A stretch of DNA of 64,000 bases from Franzmannia pantelleriensis (GCF_900102875.1 NZ_FNGH01000011.1:102056-166055), one strand, 5' to 3'; shown: positions 1 through 8,808, numbered from the stretch's first letter. Numbers and translations: made by a program. Notes: a model not told the origin generated them from the letters alone.

Positions 1-1
1 C

Positions 2-136
2 AAGGGCGAACCGGAAGACGTCAACGCCTTTGGCCGCTTCCCCTGGAAGGCCGGCCAGTTCCTCGACCGACCGGAAGCGACACCACCCGCGGATGCGCCG
101 GATGTCCTGAATGACGACGAGCGGCCACGCCGATAG
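2..136 (+). CDS. C-terminal tail of an unidentified protein (5' end outside window)
   Basis: An open frame runs from the window edge to a TAG stop at 134-136 and encodes the last 44 residues of a protein, ending in an acidic/basic proline-rich tail (…VLNDDERPRR). The segment FGRFPWKAGQFLDRP is the only part that looks folded. I do not recognise the family. The gene converges on holC, with a copy of the dispersed intergenic repeat between them. Coding is inferred from the uninterrupted frame and codon use typical of the neighbours only. Confidence 0.5.
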   Translation, partial: KGEPEDVNAFGRFPWKAGQFLDRPEATPPADAPDVLNDDERPRR

Positions 137-179
137 CGAAGCCTGGTAGCCGAGGGATGGGGCGACTACGCTGCGCGAG

Positions 180-291
180 GGGCGCCGGGGACAGGTCGTA
201 GCGGAGGTTTCGATGCCAGGGATGGCATCGGTAGCGCCCAGGGATGGGTTCACAGCGCCTCCGCGAAGGCCTGTCGACGGATCAGCCCCGA
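180..291 (-). repeat. Dispersed intergenic repeat, short form (copy A)
   Basis: Read on the minus strand, this stretch matches both ends of the repeat at 34598-34787: a left arm containing AGGCGCTGTGAACCCATCCC and GGGCGCTAC, and a right arm containing CCTCCGCTACGACCTG. The roughly 100-bp centre of the long copies is missing. In its place is a small hairpin, GATGCCA-TCCC-TGGCATC. It lies between the convergent ends of the first gene and holC. Confidence 0.7.
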
Positions 292-319
292 GCTTCACTA
301 CGCCAGAGACGCCAGAGAG

Positions 320-775
320 TCATCCGCGTCCCTCTTGCCCCGCCAACTGGTGCGCTTTGACCGGGTAGCCGCGGTCCTTGTAGGTCTTCCAGCAGGCGCG
401 CTTGGCCCTCAGCACCTCCTGGTGCTGGTTGATGATCTCGGCGACCCGTTCGAAGCGCGAGAACCATTCGGGGATCTCGGGATGCAGGTTGAGCATCGCC
501 TGGGGGTGCTCCTCGGCGGGGTCCGGCGGCCCCTGCCAGCCGATCACCACCGGCACCTGGCTGGCCATCTCGCTACCGGCCAGGGCGTGGGGCACATAGG
601 CGTCGGCGCGGAAGGTCCACAGCAGCTCGTCGAGCTGGTGGGCCATGGCCTCGTCCTCGGCGTGGAGGTGCAGGCGGTAGCCCTTGCGCTGGATGGTCTC
701 GGTGAGCCGGCAGGCGAAGGTCAGCCGGGCCTCCAGCGTGGTGTCGGGTAGGACGTAGAAATCGACTTGAGTCAT
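320..775 (-). CDS. holC: DNA polymerase III chi subunit (HolC)
   Basis: A 151-residue protein matching the chi subunit of the polymerase III clamp loader, which connects the clamp-loader complex to SSB on lagging-strand DNA. It starts MTQVDFYVLPD, the usual N-terminal strand of HolC, and continues with the typical FACRLTETIQRKG helix and the HQLDELLWTF segment. ATG at 775 is preferred; a TTG four codons upstream would only add MASR and neither has a clear Shine-Dalgarno sequence. In many gammaproteobacteria holC directly follows pepA; here ilvE lies between them. The gene sits between two copies of the dispersed repeat. Confidence 0.93.
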   Translation of the reverse strand: MTQVDFYVLPDTTLEARLTFACRLTETIQRKGYRLHLHAEDEAMAHQLDELLWTFRADAYVPHALAGSEMASQVPVVIGWQGPPDPAEEHPQAMLNLHPEIPEWFSRFERVAEIINQHQEVLRAKRACWKTYKDRGYPVKAHQLAGQEGRG

Positions 776-846
776 ACGGCTCGCCAAAAGGTGTGCTGAT
801 TATGGCATCGAGGCGGGGCTCTCCCGGCGACAGGGCGACGAGGGGG

Positions 847-984
847 CACTACTTGCGCCCTGCTTCGTTCTCGCATCCTGCTCCGCTTGCAGGACCGGTG
901 CTGGCCATCCATGGCCAGCCCGTTCGGAGGAATCCTCCTCACCCATGGCGCAAACCTCCGCTACGACCTGCCCGACGGCGCCCC
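847..984 (+). repeat. Dispersed intergenic repeat, long-form core (copy B)
   Basis: About 138 bp nearly identical in layout to 34650-34787: CCCTGCTTCG..CTCGCATCCTGC, then CTTGCAGGACCGGTGCTGG, the palindrome CCATCCATGGCC, CCCGTTCGGAG, CTCCTCACCCATGGC, and a right end with CGACCTGCCC. It contains nested short palindromes and no plausible gene. It occupies most of the 247-bp gap between the 3' end of ilvE and the start of holC. Confidence 0.8.
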
Positions 985-1022
985 GCCACGCTGGTGGCGG
1001 GCGCAAGCGCTGAGAGCGCGGA

Positions 1023-2120
1023 TTATACCAGCCGGGTCAGCCAGCCGTGGGTGTCCTCGGCGCGGCCGTACTGCAGGTCGAGCAGGGTGCGGCGGATCTG
1101 CTTGGCCACCGGGTTGTCGCTGGGCTGGCAGCGGATGCGCTCATCCTCGCCGACCAGCTCGCCCACCGGGGTGATCACCGCGGCGGTGCCGCAGGCGAAG
1201 ACCTCGGTGATCTCGCCGGAGGCGGCGCCCTCACGCCACTCGTCGATGCTGATATGGCGCTCTTCCGGCTGCAGGCCGGCGTCGCGGGCCAGGGTCAGCA
1301 CCGAGTCGCGGGTCACGCCCTCGAGGATGGTGCCGGTCAGCTTGGGGGTGACGATACGGCCGTCCTTGAACACGAAGAACAGGTTCATGCCACCGAGCTC
1401 TTCGATCCATTTGTTTTCGGCGGCGTCGAGGAAGGCGACCTGGCCGCAGCCGTGGGCCTCGGCCTCCTTCTGCGCGGCCAGCGAGGCGGCGTAGTTGCCG
1501 CCGCACTTGGCGAAGCCGGTGCCGCCGGCGGCGGCGCGCTTGTAGTTCGACGACAGCCAGATCGACACCGGCTCGACGCCGCCCTTGAAGTAGGCCGCCG
1601 CCGGTGAGGCGATGACGTAGTAGTCGACCTCGTGGGAGGGGCGCACGCCGAGGAAGGTCTCGCTGGCGATCATGAACGGGCGCAGGTAGAGGCTGCACTC
1701 GTCAGCTTCGCTAGAGGGTGTCGGTACCCACTCATGGTCCTGGGCGAGCAGCGCCTTGAGCGAGCCGATGAAGTCCTCGTCGGAGAGTTCCGGCAGGGCC
1801 AGGCGGCGTGCGCTGCGGCGGAAGCGTTCGGCGTTCTTTTCGGGGCGGAAGGTCCACACCGAGCCGTCGGCGTGGCGGTAGGCCTTGATGCCCTCGAAGA
1901 TCTCCTGGCCGTAGTGCAGTACCGCGGCGGCGGGGTCGAGGGTCAGCGGCCCGTAGGGGCGTACCTCGTGGCCGTGCCAGTCGGCGTCGAGGGTCCAGCG
2001 GATATGCGCCATATGGTCGCTGAAATAGCGGCCGAAACCGGGGTTGGCAAGGATGTCCTTGCGGATGATGTCCGCCGTGGGTTGGGCGTTGGGCAGTTGG
2101 GCAAAGCTTGCAGTGGGCAC
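1023..2120 (-). CDS. ilvE: Branched-chain amino acid aminotransferase
   Basis: A 365-residue fold-type IV PLP aminotransferase that makes or degrades Leu, Ile and Val using 2-oxoglutarate/glutamate, in the cytoplasm. The PLP lysine is K205 in TGFAKCGGNY. Other family marks are the YGQEIFEGIKAYR segment near residue 70, LYLRPFMIA near 145 and the EELGGMNLFFVF strand. Its length and motifs match the long (eukaryotic/actinobacterial-like, about 360 aa) IlvE subgroup rather than the 309-residue E. coli type. It is transcribed with pepA upstream and holC downstream; a hairpin at 2181-2201 separates it from pepA. Confidence 0.93.
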   Translation of the reverse strand: MPTASFAQLPNAQPTADIIRKDILANPGFGRYFSDHMAHIRWTLDADWHGHEVRPYGPLTLDPAAAVLHYGQEIFEGIKAYRHADGSVWTFRPEKNAERFRRSARRLALPELSDEDFIGSLKALLAQDHEWVPTPSSEADECSLYLRPFMIASETFLGVRPSHEVDYYVIASPAAAYFKGGVEPVSIWLSSNYKRAAAGGTGFAKCGGNYAASLAAQKEAEAHGCGQVAFLDAAENKWIEELGGMNLFFVFKDGRIVTPKLTGTILEGVTRDSVLTLARDAGLQPEERHISIDEWREGAASGEITEVFACGTAAVITPVGELVGEDERIRCQPSDNPVAKQIRRTLLDLQYGRAEDTHGWLTRLV

Positions 2121-2180
2121 GGCAAAGGGTCTCCGCTACACCTGAGGCGCGTCATGGGCCCCCAGGGTGATACAGGAACA

Positions 2181-2201
2181 CCGAGTCGCCGGGCGACTCG
2201 G
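2181..2201 (-). terminator. Hairpin in the pepA-ilvE gap, possible terminator
   Basis: A perfect inverted repeat, CCGAGTCGCC-G-GGCGACTCGG, lies downstream of pepA on the minus strand. There is no clear U-tract after it, so it may be a weak terminator or an mRNA 3'-end stabiliser. Confidence 0.45.
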
Positions 2202-2275
2202 TGCGTGAACAGTCGTCAGGCCTACCATGAGAAAGTCGCCGTGGAAAAAAGGCAACCCCCTTGGCCGGTCTGGCG

Positions 2276-3796
2276 TCATTCGTCGCCGGTTTCGACCTCG
2301 GCGTCGGCCTCGCGGTCGAGCAGGTACTGGGTCAGCAGGCCCACCGGGCGGCCGCTGGCGCCTTTCTGCTTGCCGGAGGTCCAGGCGGTGCCGGCGATGT
2401 CGAGGTGCGCCCAGGGGAACTGGTCGGCGAAGCGCGACAGGAAGCAGGCGGCGGTGATGGTGCCGGCCGGGCGCCCGCCGATATTGGCCAGGTCGGCGAA
2501 GTTGGAATCAAGCTGCTCCTGGTACTCCTCCCACAGCGGCAGGTGCCAGGCGCGGTCCCAGGCGGTCTCGCCGGCTTCCAGCAGGTCCAGAGCGAGGTCG
2601 TCGTCGTTGGACAGCAGGCCAGTGGCGTGGTGGCCCAGGGCGATGATGGCCGCTCCGGTGAGGGTGGCGATATCCACCACGCTGGCCGGTTGGAAGCGCT
2701 CGGCGTAGGTCAGGGCGTCGCACAGCACCAGGCGCCCTTCGGCGTCGGTGTTGAGCACCTCGACGGTCAGCCCCTTGAGGGTCTTGATGATGTCGCCAGG
2801 CTTGGTGGCCAGGCCGTCGGGCATGTTCTCGGCGGCGGCGACGATCGCCACCAGGTTGATCTTGGGGCGGATGGCCAGCACCGCGTTGACGGTGCCGAAC
2901 ACGCTGGCCGCGCCGCACATGTCGAACTTCATCTCGTCCATGGCTTCGCCGGCCTTGAGCGAGATGCCGCCGGTATCGAAGGTGATGCCCTTGCCGACCA
3001 GCACATGAGGGGCGTCGTCGGGATTGTCGGCGCCCTGGTACTTCATGACGATCAGCCGCGATGGCTCGGCGCTGCCGCGGCCCACCGACAGCAGCGAGCC
3101 GGCGCCCAGCGCTTCCAGCGCCTCTTCGTCGAGGATCTCGACCTCGAGTGCGCCATCGGAGCCCTTGCCCAGCGCCTCGGCCTGCTCGGCCAGGTAGCGC
3201 GGCGTGCAGACGTTGCCCGGCAGGTTGCCCAGGGTGCGGGTGACATTGATGCCGGCCCCGATGGCGGCGCCGATGCGTGCGCCCTGCTTGGCCGCCTCGG
3301 CGTCTTGGCCATCGCCGACCAGCAGGGTGACGCGCTCCAGCTTGGCCGCGGGAGCCGGGTCGGACTTGAATTCGACGAAACGGTAGATGGCGCGCTCGGC
3401 GGCTTCCAGGGTCATGCGTGCCTTCCAGGCACAGCCGTGCTCGCCGACTGGCACGTCGGTGAAGGCGGCAGCGGCGTCGCTCACCGGCAGCTTGGCCAGG
3501 GTGGCGAAGGCGGCGTCCAGTGCCTTGCGAAAGGCAGCCTCGTTGCATTTGTCGCGCTCGCCCAGGCCCACCAGCAGCAGGCGTTCGCCGCTGACGCCGG
3601 GGGCAAAGGGAATCATTTGCACGTTACCGAGCCCGGCGCTGAAGTCACCGCGCTCGATCAGCTGTCCAATCAGCCGCTCGCTGGCATCGTCGAGCTTGGC
3701 TGCAGCTGGCAGCAGGTCGCCGTCCTTGAATACCGGTACCACGAGACAGGCCGTTTCGACCTTGGCCGGATTGGCCGTCTGAACAGTGAATTCCAT
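2276..3796 (-). CDS. pepA: Leucyl (cytosol) aminopeptidase PepA
   Basis: A 506-residue M17 aminopeptidase that removes N-terminal residues (Leu preferred) with two metal ions; in E. coli the same protein also acts in Xer recombination and transcription control. The metal-binding signatures are clear: VGKGITFDTGGISLK with DEMKFDMCGAA, and NTDAEGRLVLCDAL. The N-terminal lobe starts MEFTVQTANPAK. ATG at 3796 is chosen because a GGAG motif lies about 7 nt upstream; the open frame runs further upstream but into the lptF promoter region. It is divergent from lptF, an arrangement common in gammaproteobacteria. Confidence 0.95.
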   Translation of the reverse strand: MEFTVQTANPAKVETACLVVPVFKDGDLLPAAAKLDDASERLIGQLIERGDFSAGLGNVQMIPFAPGVSGERLLLVGLGERDKCNEAAFRKALDAAFATLAKLPVSDAAAAFTDVPVGEHGCAWKARMTLEAAERAIYRFVEFKSDPAPAAKLERVTLLVGDGQDAEAAKQGARIGAAIGAGINVTRTLGNLPGNVCTPRYLAEQAEALGKGSDGALEVEILDEEALEALGAGSLLSVGRGSAEPSRLIVMKYQGADNPDDAPHVLVGKGITFDTGGISLKAGEAMDEMKFDMCGAASVFGTVNAVLAIRPKINLVAIVAAAENMPDGLATKPGDIIKTLKGLTVEVLNTDAEGRLVLCDALTYAERFQPASVVDIATLTGAAIIALGHHATGLLSNDDDLALDLLEAGETAWDRAWHLPLWEEYQEQLDSNFADLANIGGRPAGTITAACFLSRFADQFPWAHLDIAGTAWTSGKQKGASGRPVGLLTQYLLDREADAEVETGDE

Positions 3797-3943
3797 GACG
3801 TCTCCACAAGACAAGCGAAAGGGGATTCTGGATAATGCCGGCACGACGCCTTGGCGCAGCCGAATGCCGTCCAGTGTACGCAATGCGCTGCGCCATTGCA
3901 TGGGGAGCGATACCTGCCCTGCATGGAGCACCGGGAGAGTTTC

Positions 3944-5023
3944 TTGATCATATTTCGCTACCTGACCCGCGAGATCCTGCTGACCATGGCCGCCGTGGCT
4001 GGGGTCCTGTTGCTGGTGATCATGGGCAGTCGCTTCATCCGCTATTTTACCGATGCCGCCGAGGGCGATATTCCGGCCAGCATCCTCGGCACCCTGATGC
4101 TCTTCCATCTGCCGGGCTTTCTCGAGCTGATCCTGCCGCTGGCCTTCTTTCTGGGTATCCTGCTGGCCTACGGCCAGCTCTACCTCAACAGTGAAATCAC
4201 CGTGCTGGTGGCCTGCGGCACCAGCCCACGGCGGCTGCTGACCATCAGCCTGGTGCCGGCCACCCTGGTGGCGATCCTCGTGGCGCTGTGTAGCCTGTGG
4301 CTAACCCCGGCCGGGGCGCTAAACAATGCGGTCACCCTCGAGGAGCAGCGCAGCCAGCTTGACTTTTCGGCGCTGGCGCCGGGGCGTTTCCAGGACCTGG
4401 GAGCCGGTCGCACGGTTTATGTAGAGGGCTTCACCGACAACCAGACGCGCATGCAGAACGTCTTTATCAGTGAACGCCAGCGACGCACCGACGGCACGCC
4501 GGAAGACAGCGTGACCCGCGCTCAGAGCGGCTACCAGACCGTCGACGATGATACCGGCAGCCGCTTCCTGGTGCTGGCCGACGGTGAGCGCTACAGCGTC
4601 GATCCGGGACGCTTCGAGGCCGAACGCCTCGAGTTCGCCACCTACGCGGTGCGTTTGTCGCGGGCCGATGAAGTGGTCGAGATCGACTCCCCCGAGTACG
4701 CCACCACGCTGGCGCTGCTGGGCAGCGATGACCTCCGCGCCCACGCCCAGCTGCAGTGGCGCTTCGGGCTGCCGCTGATGGTCTTTATCCTGACCCTGAT
4801 GGCGATGCCGCTGTCCAAGGTCAACCCGCGCCAGGGGCGTTTCGCCAAGCTGCTGCCGGCGATTTTCCTGCACATCAGCTATCTCAGTCTGCTGCTCGCC
4901 GCCCAGGATGCCATCGGTCGCGGTGCTCTGCCGGTGGCGGTGGGCATGTGGCCAATCCACGCCGCCTACCTGGCAATCGGGCTGGTGATGATGCAGCGGG
5001 CTCAGCAAAAGGGGATGCGCTGA
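3944..5023 (+). CDS. lptF: LPS export ABC transporter permease LptF
   Basis: A 359-residue inner-membrane permease of the LptB2FG complex that extracts LPS from the inner membrane and hands it to LptC/LptA. It begins (L/M)IIFRYLTREILL, has a first TM block around residues 10-100, a periplasmic beta-jellyroll region (about 125-260), and three C-terminal TM helices. TTG at 3944 is chosen because GGGAG ends 6 nt upstream and it gives the normal family N-terminus; an ATG at 3923 would add MEHRESF and lacks a good ribosome-binding site. Its stop overlaps the lptG start by one base. Confidence 0.93.
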   Translation: MIIFRYLTREILLTMAAVAGVLLLVIMGSRFIRYFTDAAEGDIPASILGTLMLFHLPGFLELILPLAFFLGILLAYGQLYLNSEITVLVACGTSPRRLLTISLVPATLVAILVALCSLWLTPAGALNNAVTLEEQRSQLDFSALAPGRFQDLGAGRTVYVEGFTDNQTRMQNVFISERQRRTDGTPEDSVTRAQSGYQTVDDDTGSRFLVLADGERYSVDPGRFEAERLEFATYAVRLSRADEVVEIDSPEYATTLALLGSDDLRAHAQLQWRFGLPLMVFILTLMAMPLSKVNPRQGRFAKLLPAIFLHISYLSLLLAAQDAIGRGALPVAVGMWPIHAAYLAIGLVMMQRAQQKGMR

Positions 5024-6087
5024 TGATCGCCGACCGCCTCGACCGCTATATTGCCCGCAACGTGCTGGGCGCGATCATCGTCGTGCAGCTGGTGCTGCTG
5101 GGTCTCGATTTGGTGATCTCCTACATCAACGACCTCGACGACGTCGAAGGCGACTACGGCGCTTTCCAGGTGCTGGTCTACCTGATCATGCGCCTGCCGT
5201 GGCGCTTTTATCAGTATGCCCCGGTAGGCGTGCTGATCGGCGCCCTGATCGGCCTGGGTAGCATGGCCTCGAGCAACGAACTGACCGTGATGCGCGCCGC
5301 CGGACGCTCGCTGTCACGCATCCTGTGGGGGGTGATGAAGCCGATCATCCTGGTGGTGGTGGTCGTGTTGCTGGTGGCTGAATACGTCAGTCCGCGTACC
5401 GAACAGTTCGCCAGCGCCTGGCGCATCGAACAGATGCAGGGCGAGGGGGCGGTGTTGACCCAGCGTGGCGGCTGGCAGCGCGAGGGTGATGCGGTCTACC
5501 GCTTCGGTGCCATCCGCGGCGACAACACCGTGCTCGACCTGACCCGCTACGAATTCGAGGGTGAGACGCTGCGTGCCGCCACGACGGCCGAGCGCGCGGT
5601 ATGGAATGATGGTCATTGGGTACTGGAGGAGGTCTCGGTCACTCGCTTCGAGGAGGAGCGTACCGAAGCCGAGACACGCGAGCGGCTCGACTGGCAGACC
5701 AGCCTGACGCCGGATCAACTGAGTCGCCTGCTGCGCCCGGTCAATAGCCAGGCGCCCAGCGAACTGTGGGCCTATGCACGCTACCTGCAGGACCAAGGGC
5801 TGCAGGCGACCCAGCCGCTGCTCTATTTCTGGCAGAAGATGCTGATGCCACTGACCATGGCCTCACTGGTGCTGGTCGCCGCCTCGTTCGTGTTCGGCCC
5901 GTTGCGCACCGTAGCGGCCGGCACCCGGGTGTTCTACGGGGTGATCACCGGACTCTGCTTCAAGTACTTGCAGGACCTGCTGGCGCCGGCCTCGATGGTA
6001 TTCGGCTTTTCGCCGGCGTGGGCGGTGCTTGGGCCGACGCTGATCTGTGCTGGACTCGGGTTCTATCTGTTACGACGCTCAGGCTGA
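5023..6087 (+). CDS. lptG: LPS export ABC transporter permease LptG
   Basis: A 354-residue partner of LptF in the LPS transport complex. It has an N-terminal TM segment after MIADRLDRYIARNV, the conserved LGSMASSNELTVMRAAG coupling region near residue 85, a periplasmic jellyroll domain in the middle, and C-terminal TM helices with FWQKMLMPLTMASLV and FGPLRTVAAGTRVFYG. The ATG shares one base with the lptF stop, so the two are very probably translationally coupled. Confidence 0.94.
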   Translation: MIADRLDRYIARNVLGAIIVVQLVLLGLDLVISYINDLDDVEGDYGAFQVLVYLIMRLPWRFYQYAPVGVLIGALIGLGSMASSNELTVMRAAGRSLSRILWGVMKPIILVVVVVLLVAEYVSPRTEQFASAWRIEQMQGEGAVLTQRGGWQREGDAVYRFGAIRGDNTVLDLTRYEFEGETLRAATTAERAVWNDGHWVLEEVSVTRFEEERTEAETRERLDWQTSLTPDQLSRLLRPVNSQAPSELWAYARYLQDQGLQATQPLLYFWQKMLMPLTMASLVLVAASFVFGPLRTVAAGTRVFYGVITGLCFKYLQDLLAPASMVFGFSPAWAVLGPTLICAGLGFYLLRRSG

Positions 6088-6099
6088 TACGAGGACGCT

Positions 6100-6552
6100 A
6101 TGCGACGACGCTTTTCCGATCTTGACAGCGTGTGGCCGGCTGGTCTCGGCCGCCGCCTTGGGGCGATGCTCTACGACAGCTTCCTGGTGATGGCGATCTG
6201 GGTGTGTATGGCCTTAATAGCGGTGGCGCTCAACCAGGGCGAAGCCAACGAGTCGCCGCTGTTTCAAAGCCTGCTGTTTACGGCCACTTTTGCCTTTTTT
6301 GCCTTCTGTTGGATGCGCGCCGGCATGACCCTGGGCATGCAGGCCTGGCGGCTGCGCGTGCAAACCCTGGACGGTGCCAGTATCACCCTGGTGCAGAGCC
6401 TGGTCCGCTTTCTCGTCGCCGGCCTATCGCTGGCGCTGCTGGGCCTCGGCTACTGGTGGGTGCTGTTCGACGGCCAGCGTCGTAGCTGGCCGGATATCGC
6501 CTCGGGCACCCAGGTCGTGGTGCTTCCCAAGCCAAAAAAGACATCGATCTAA
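6100..6552 (+). CDS. RDD-family integral membrane protein
   Basis: A 150-residue protein with the RDD family layout: an N-terminal LGRRLGAMLYDSFLVM helix carrying the Arg/Asp motif, a second hydrophobic helix around 45-70, and a third around 110-130 ending WWVLFDGQRRSWPDIASGTQVV. RDD proteins are small membrane proteins; some act as Na+/H+ antiporter-like transporters in halophiles, but most are uncharacterised. It follows lptG by 12 bp and is probably in the same transcript. The specific function is unknown. Confidence 0.85.
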   Translation: MRRRFSDLDSVWPAGLGRRLGAMLYDSFLVMAIWVCMALIAVALNQGEANESPLFQSLLFTATFAFFAFCWMRAGMTLGMQAWRLRVQTLDGASITLVQSLVRFLVAGLSLALLGLGYWWVLFDGQRRSWPDIASGTQVVVLPKPKKTSI

Positions 6553-6632
6553 TCAATAGGTCGTAGTTGCACTTGCAATGCTCTCTGCGAATCATTTACA
6601 TTCGTCGTGTAGATGATCAGCGAGGTGATGGC

Positions 6633-6839
6633 ATGTACGTGTGTCTGTGCAACGGGGTAACCGACAAGGCGATTCGCGAGGCCGTAGACGGCGGCGCGCG
6701 CAGCTGGCGTGAAGTGCGCGAGTCCACCGGTTGTGCCACCCAGTGCGGCAAGTGTGCCTGTGTCGGCAAGGCGCTGACCCGTGAGGCTGTCGTCACCAGC
6801 ATGGTCGAGGCCAACCAGGATCTTGCCTATGCCGTGTGA
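6633..6839 (+). CDS. bfd: Bacterioferritin-associated ferredoxin Bfd
   Basis: A 68-residue [2Fe-2S] ferredoxin that binds bacterioferritin and supplies electrons for release of stored iron. The cluster ligands C4, C6, C38 and C41 (MYVCLCNGVTD; CATQCGKC) fall at the same positions as in E. coli Bfd. ATG at 6633 has GAGGTG at the right distance; the longer open frame upstream is not needed. bfr follows 182 bp downstream, so the pair forms an iron storage and release unit. A weak Fur-like stretch (about 10 of 19 positions) lies near 6580-6600, too weak to annotate. Confidence 0.93.
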   Translation: MYVCLCNGVTDKAIREAVDGGARSWREVRESTGCATQCGKCACVGKALTREAVVTSMVEANQDLAYAV

Positions 6840-6842
6840 GGC

Positions 6843-6862
6843 TGACTGACGCCCGTCAGTCA
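6843..6862 (+). terminator. Hairpin after bfd
   Basis: Perfect 9-bp stem TGACTGACG-CC-CGTCAGTCA immediately after the bfd stop, followed by only a weak T stretch. It probably ends or attenuates the bfd transcript ahead of bfr. A T-rich stretch at 6916-6948 (two runs of six to seven T) lies further down the gap. Confidence 0.5.
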
Positions 6863-7021
6863 TTGCTATCCGCGACTTTTCACAAATGCGAGAACGTCTC
6901 GCTAACTCACTGTCCTTATTGGTTTTTTTGCCTTTTCTCGGTTTTTTGTCGATACTGGTGACACGACGTCGCGCCCTGCGGCGACTCTAGCGTTTAGTGT
7001 CATGCATTTAGGAGACGATCG

Positions 7022-7504
7022 ATGAAAGGCGACGCCAAGGTCATCAAACACCTGAACAAGGCCCTCGGAAACGAGCTGGTGGCCATCAACCAGTATTTCC
7101 TGCATGCCAAGATGTACAAGGACTGGGGCCTCAAGGCGCTGGCCAAGTGGGAGTACGACGAATCCATCGAGGAGATGCAGCACGCTGATCGCCTCATCGA
7201 GCGGATCCTGTTCCTCGAAGGGGTGCCCAACCTCCAGGACCTCGGCAAGCTGCACATCGGTGAGAACGTGCGCGAGATGCTCGAAGCCGACCTCAAGATC
7301 GAGCATGACGGCCGCAAAGACTACATCGAGGCCATCACCTACTGCGAACAGGTCAAGGACTATGTGACCCGTGATATCTTCCGCGACATTCTCGCCGACG
7401 AAGAGGATCATATTGATCATATCGAGACCGAGCTCGGCCTGATCGACAAGGTGGGTATCGAGAACTACATGCAGCGCCAGATGCAGATGGCCGGCGACGA
7501 GTGA
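7022..7504 (+). CDS. bfr: Bacterioferritin (haem-containing ferritin)
   Basis: A 160-residue 24-mer subunit that oxidises Fe(II) and stores it as ferric mineral. All ferroxidase ligands are at canonical positions: E18, E51, H54, E94, E127 and H130. M52, the axial haem ligand at the subunit interface, is also present, so this is a true haem-binding Bfr rather than a ferritin. Its start has AGGAG 6 nt upstream. It is paired with bfd upstream. A 10-bp stem terminator follows at 7546. Confidence 0.96.
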   Translation: MKGDAKVIKHLNKALGNELVAINQYFLHAKMYKDWGLKALAKWEYDESIEEMQHADRLIERILFLEGVPNLQDLGKLHIGENVREMLEADLKIEHDGRKDYIEAITYCEQVKDYVTRDIFRDILADEEDHIDHIETELGLIDKVGIENYMQRQMQMAGDE

Positions 7505-7545
7505 GTCGTTAGGCGCGCCCAGCGCTCTGCCGCTTAGCAAACTCC

Positions 7546-7569
7546 GACACCGGCCCAATGGCCGGTGTC
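7546..7569 (+). terminator. Terminator after bfr
   Basis: GACACCGGCC-CAAT-GGCCGGTGTC, a perfect 10-bp stem with a 4-nt loop followed by TTGCGTT. It is 42 bp past the bfr stop and is consistent with rho-independent termination. Confidence 0.65.
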
Positions 7570-7762
7570 TTGCGTTGAGGAAAGCACGCTGTGGGTATCG
7601 TTGAATGTTCTATGCTGGTGCATGAGCAGCCGATCCCTGCACCTGAGGGGCGTTCGGGGGGCGCATCACGCCTTGCCATACGTGACGGTGAACGATGGTT
7701 CCGGGATGGCAAGAAACCTGCATGCTCAATAATGACAATCTCGTAACGCTGAGGCCCTTACC

Positions 7763-8794
7763 ATGCATCGACCCCTGTCACGCTGGCTATTTCTTGGCAC
7801 CACGCTTGGTGCGACCCTGCTGAGCGCCTCCGCTAGCGCCGCTACCGATATTCGTTTCCAGCTCGATTGGCGCTTCGAGGGGCCGTCTGCCCCCTTTCTG
7901 ATGGCGGTAGAGCGCGGCTATTTCGAAGAGGAGGGGCTCAACGTCGAGATCGACTCCGGCAGCGGCTCGGCGGGGGCCATCAATCGGGTCGCCAGCGGCG
8001 CCTACCAGATGGGCTTCGGCGATCTCAATGCGCTGGTCGAGTTTCTGGCCGAGAACCCCGACGGCCCGGGGATCCAGGGCGTCTATGTGGTCTATGACGG
8101 CTCGCCGGCGGCGGTCTTCGCACGCAAGGATCGCGATATCGAGACGCCCGCCGACCTGGCCGGCAAGACCCTGGCGGCACCCACCTTCGACACCGGCTAT
8201 CGGGCCTGGGGTATCTTCGCCAATGCCAACGACCTCGACGCGGATGCCGTAACCTGGCAAAGCGTCGATCCGGCGCTGCGCGAGACGCTGCTGGAGCGTG
8301 GCGACGTCGATGCCATCACCGGTTTCTACTTCACCAGCCTGCTCAACCTCGAGGCCCGCGGCATGCACGAGGATGCGCTCACCATCATGCCGTTCCCCGA
8401 CTATGGCGTGCCGCTCTACGGCAACGCGATCATCGCTAGCGAGCAGTTCGCCGAGGAGCATCCCGAAGCGGTGGAAGGCTTCCTGCGCGCCTTCAACCGT
8501 GCCCTGGGCGAGACCCTGGCCGACCCAGAGGGTGCCATCGACTATGTGCGCAATCGCGACGGCCTGATCGATGTCGAGCTCGAGACCCGGCGTCTGAAGC
8601 TGGCCATCGAGGGTGCCATCGACACCCAAGACGCCCGCACCCACGGCGCCGGTGCCATCGACGAGGCGCGCCTGGCGGAGTCGATCCGGCTGGTCGCCGA
8701 GGCCTATGACCTGCCCGAGGTGCCGGATGCCGAGCGCGTCTTCACCTCGCGCTACCTGCCGGACCAGGAAGCGCGCATGATCTTCCCCGATTAA
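7763..8794 (+). CDS. ABC transporter substrate-binding protein, NMT1/THI5-SsuA-like
   Basis: A 343-residue periplasmic binding protein. A signal peptide of about 26 residues ends SASASA-A. The mature part begins TDIRFQLDWRFEGPSAPFLMAVERGYF, the NMT1/THI5-like pattern shared by sulfonate, nitrate, pyrimidine and taurine importers. The next two genes encode its ATPase and permease. The substrate cannot be set from sequence: sulfonates, aminopyrimidines and phthalate-like acids are all served by this family. I looked for a thiamine (TPP) riboswitch in the 258-bp leader and found none, which speaks against a thiamine-precursor role. Confidence 0.85.
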   Translation: MHRPLSRWLFLGTTLGATLLSASASAATDIRFQLDWRFEGPSAPFLMAVERGYFEEEGLNVEIDSGSGSAGAINRVASGAYQMGFGDLNALVEFLAENPDGPGIQGVYVVYDGSPAAVFARKDRDIETPADLAGKTLAAPTFDTGYRAWGIFANANDLDADAVTWQSVDPALRETLLERGDVDAITGFYFTSLLNLEARGMHEDALTIMPFPDYGVPLYGNAIIASEQFAEEHPEAVEGFLRAFNRALGETLADPEGAIDYVRNRDGLIDVELETRRLKLAIEGAIDTQDARTHGAGAIDEARLAESIRLVAEAYDLPEVPDAERVFTSRYLPDQEARMIFPD

Positions 8795-8808
8795 CGCCAA
8801 GGGGTCCC

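Noticed and set aside
2261..3835. Long open frame on the plus strand opposite pepA (524 codons)
   Set aside because: It is antisense to a clearly coding pepA with intact motifs; high-GC codon use keeps the opposite frame open. The same holds for 57499-58848 (opposite der) and 58968-59936 (opposite bamB).
6580..6602. Fur box upstream of bfd
   Set aside because: The best alignment matches only about 10 of 19 consensus positions, mostly in AATCATT; too weak to annotate although Fur control would make sense.
6902..7558. 218-codon minus-strand frame opposite bfr
   Set aside because: It is antisense to bfr, whose ferroxidase ligands are all at canonical positions; the frame has no recognisable domain.
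7570..7762. Possible TPP riboswitch before the NMT1/THI5-like ABC operon
   Set aside because: The conserved CTGAGA and the ACCTGATC..GGATAAT-type core of the thi-box are absent; GAAACCTGCATG and similar stretches are chance resemblances.
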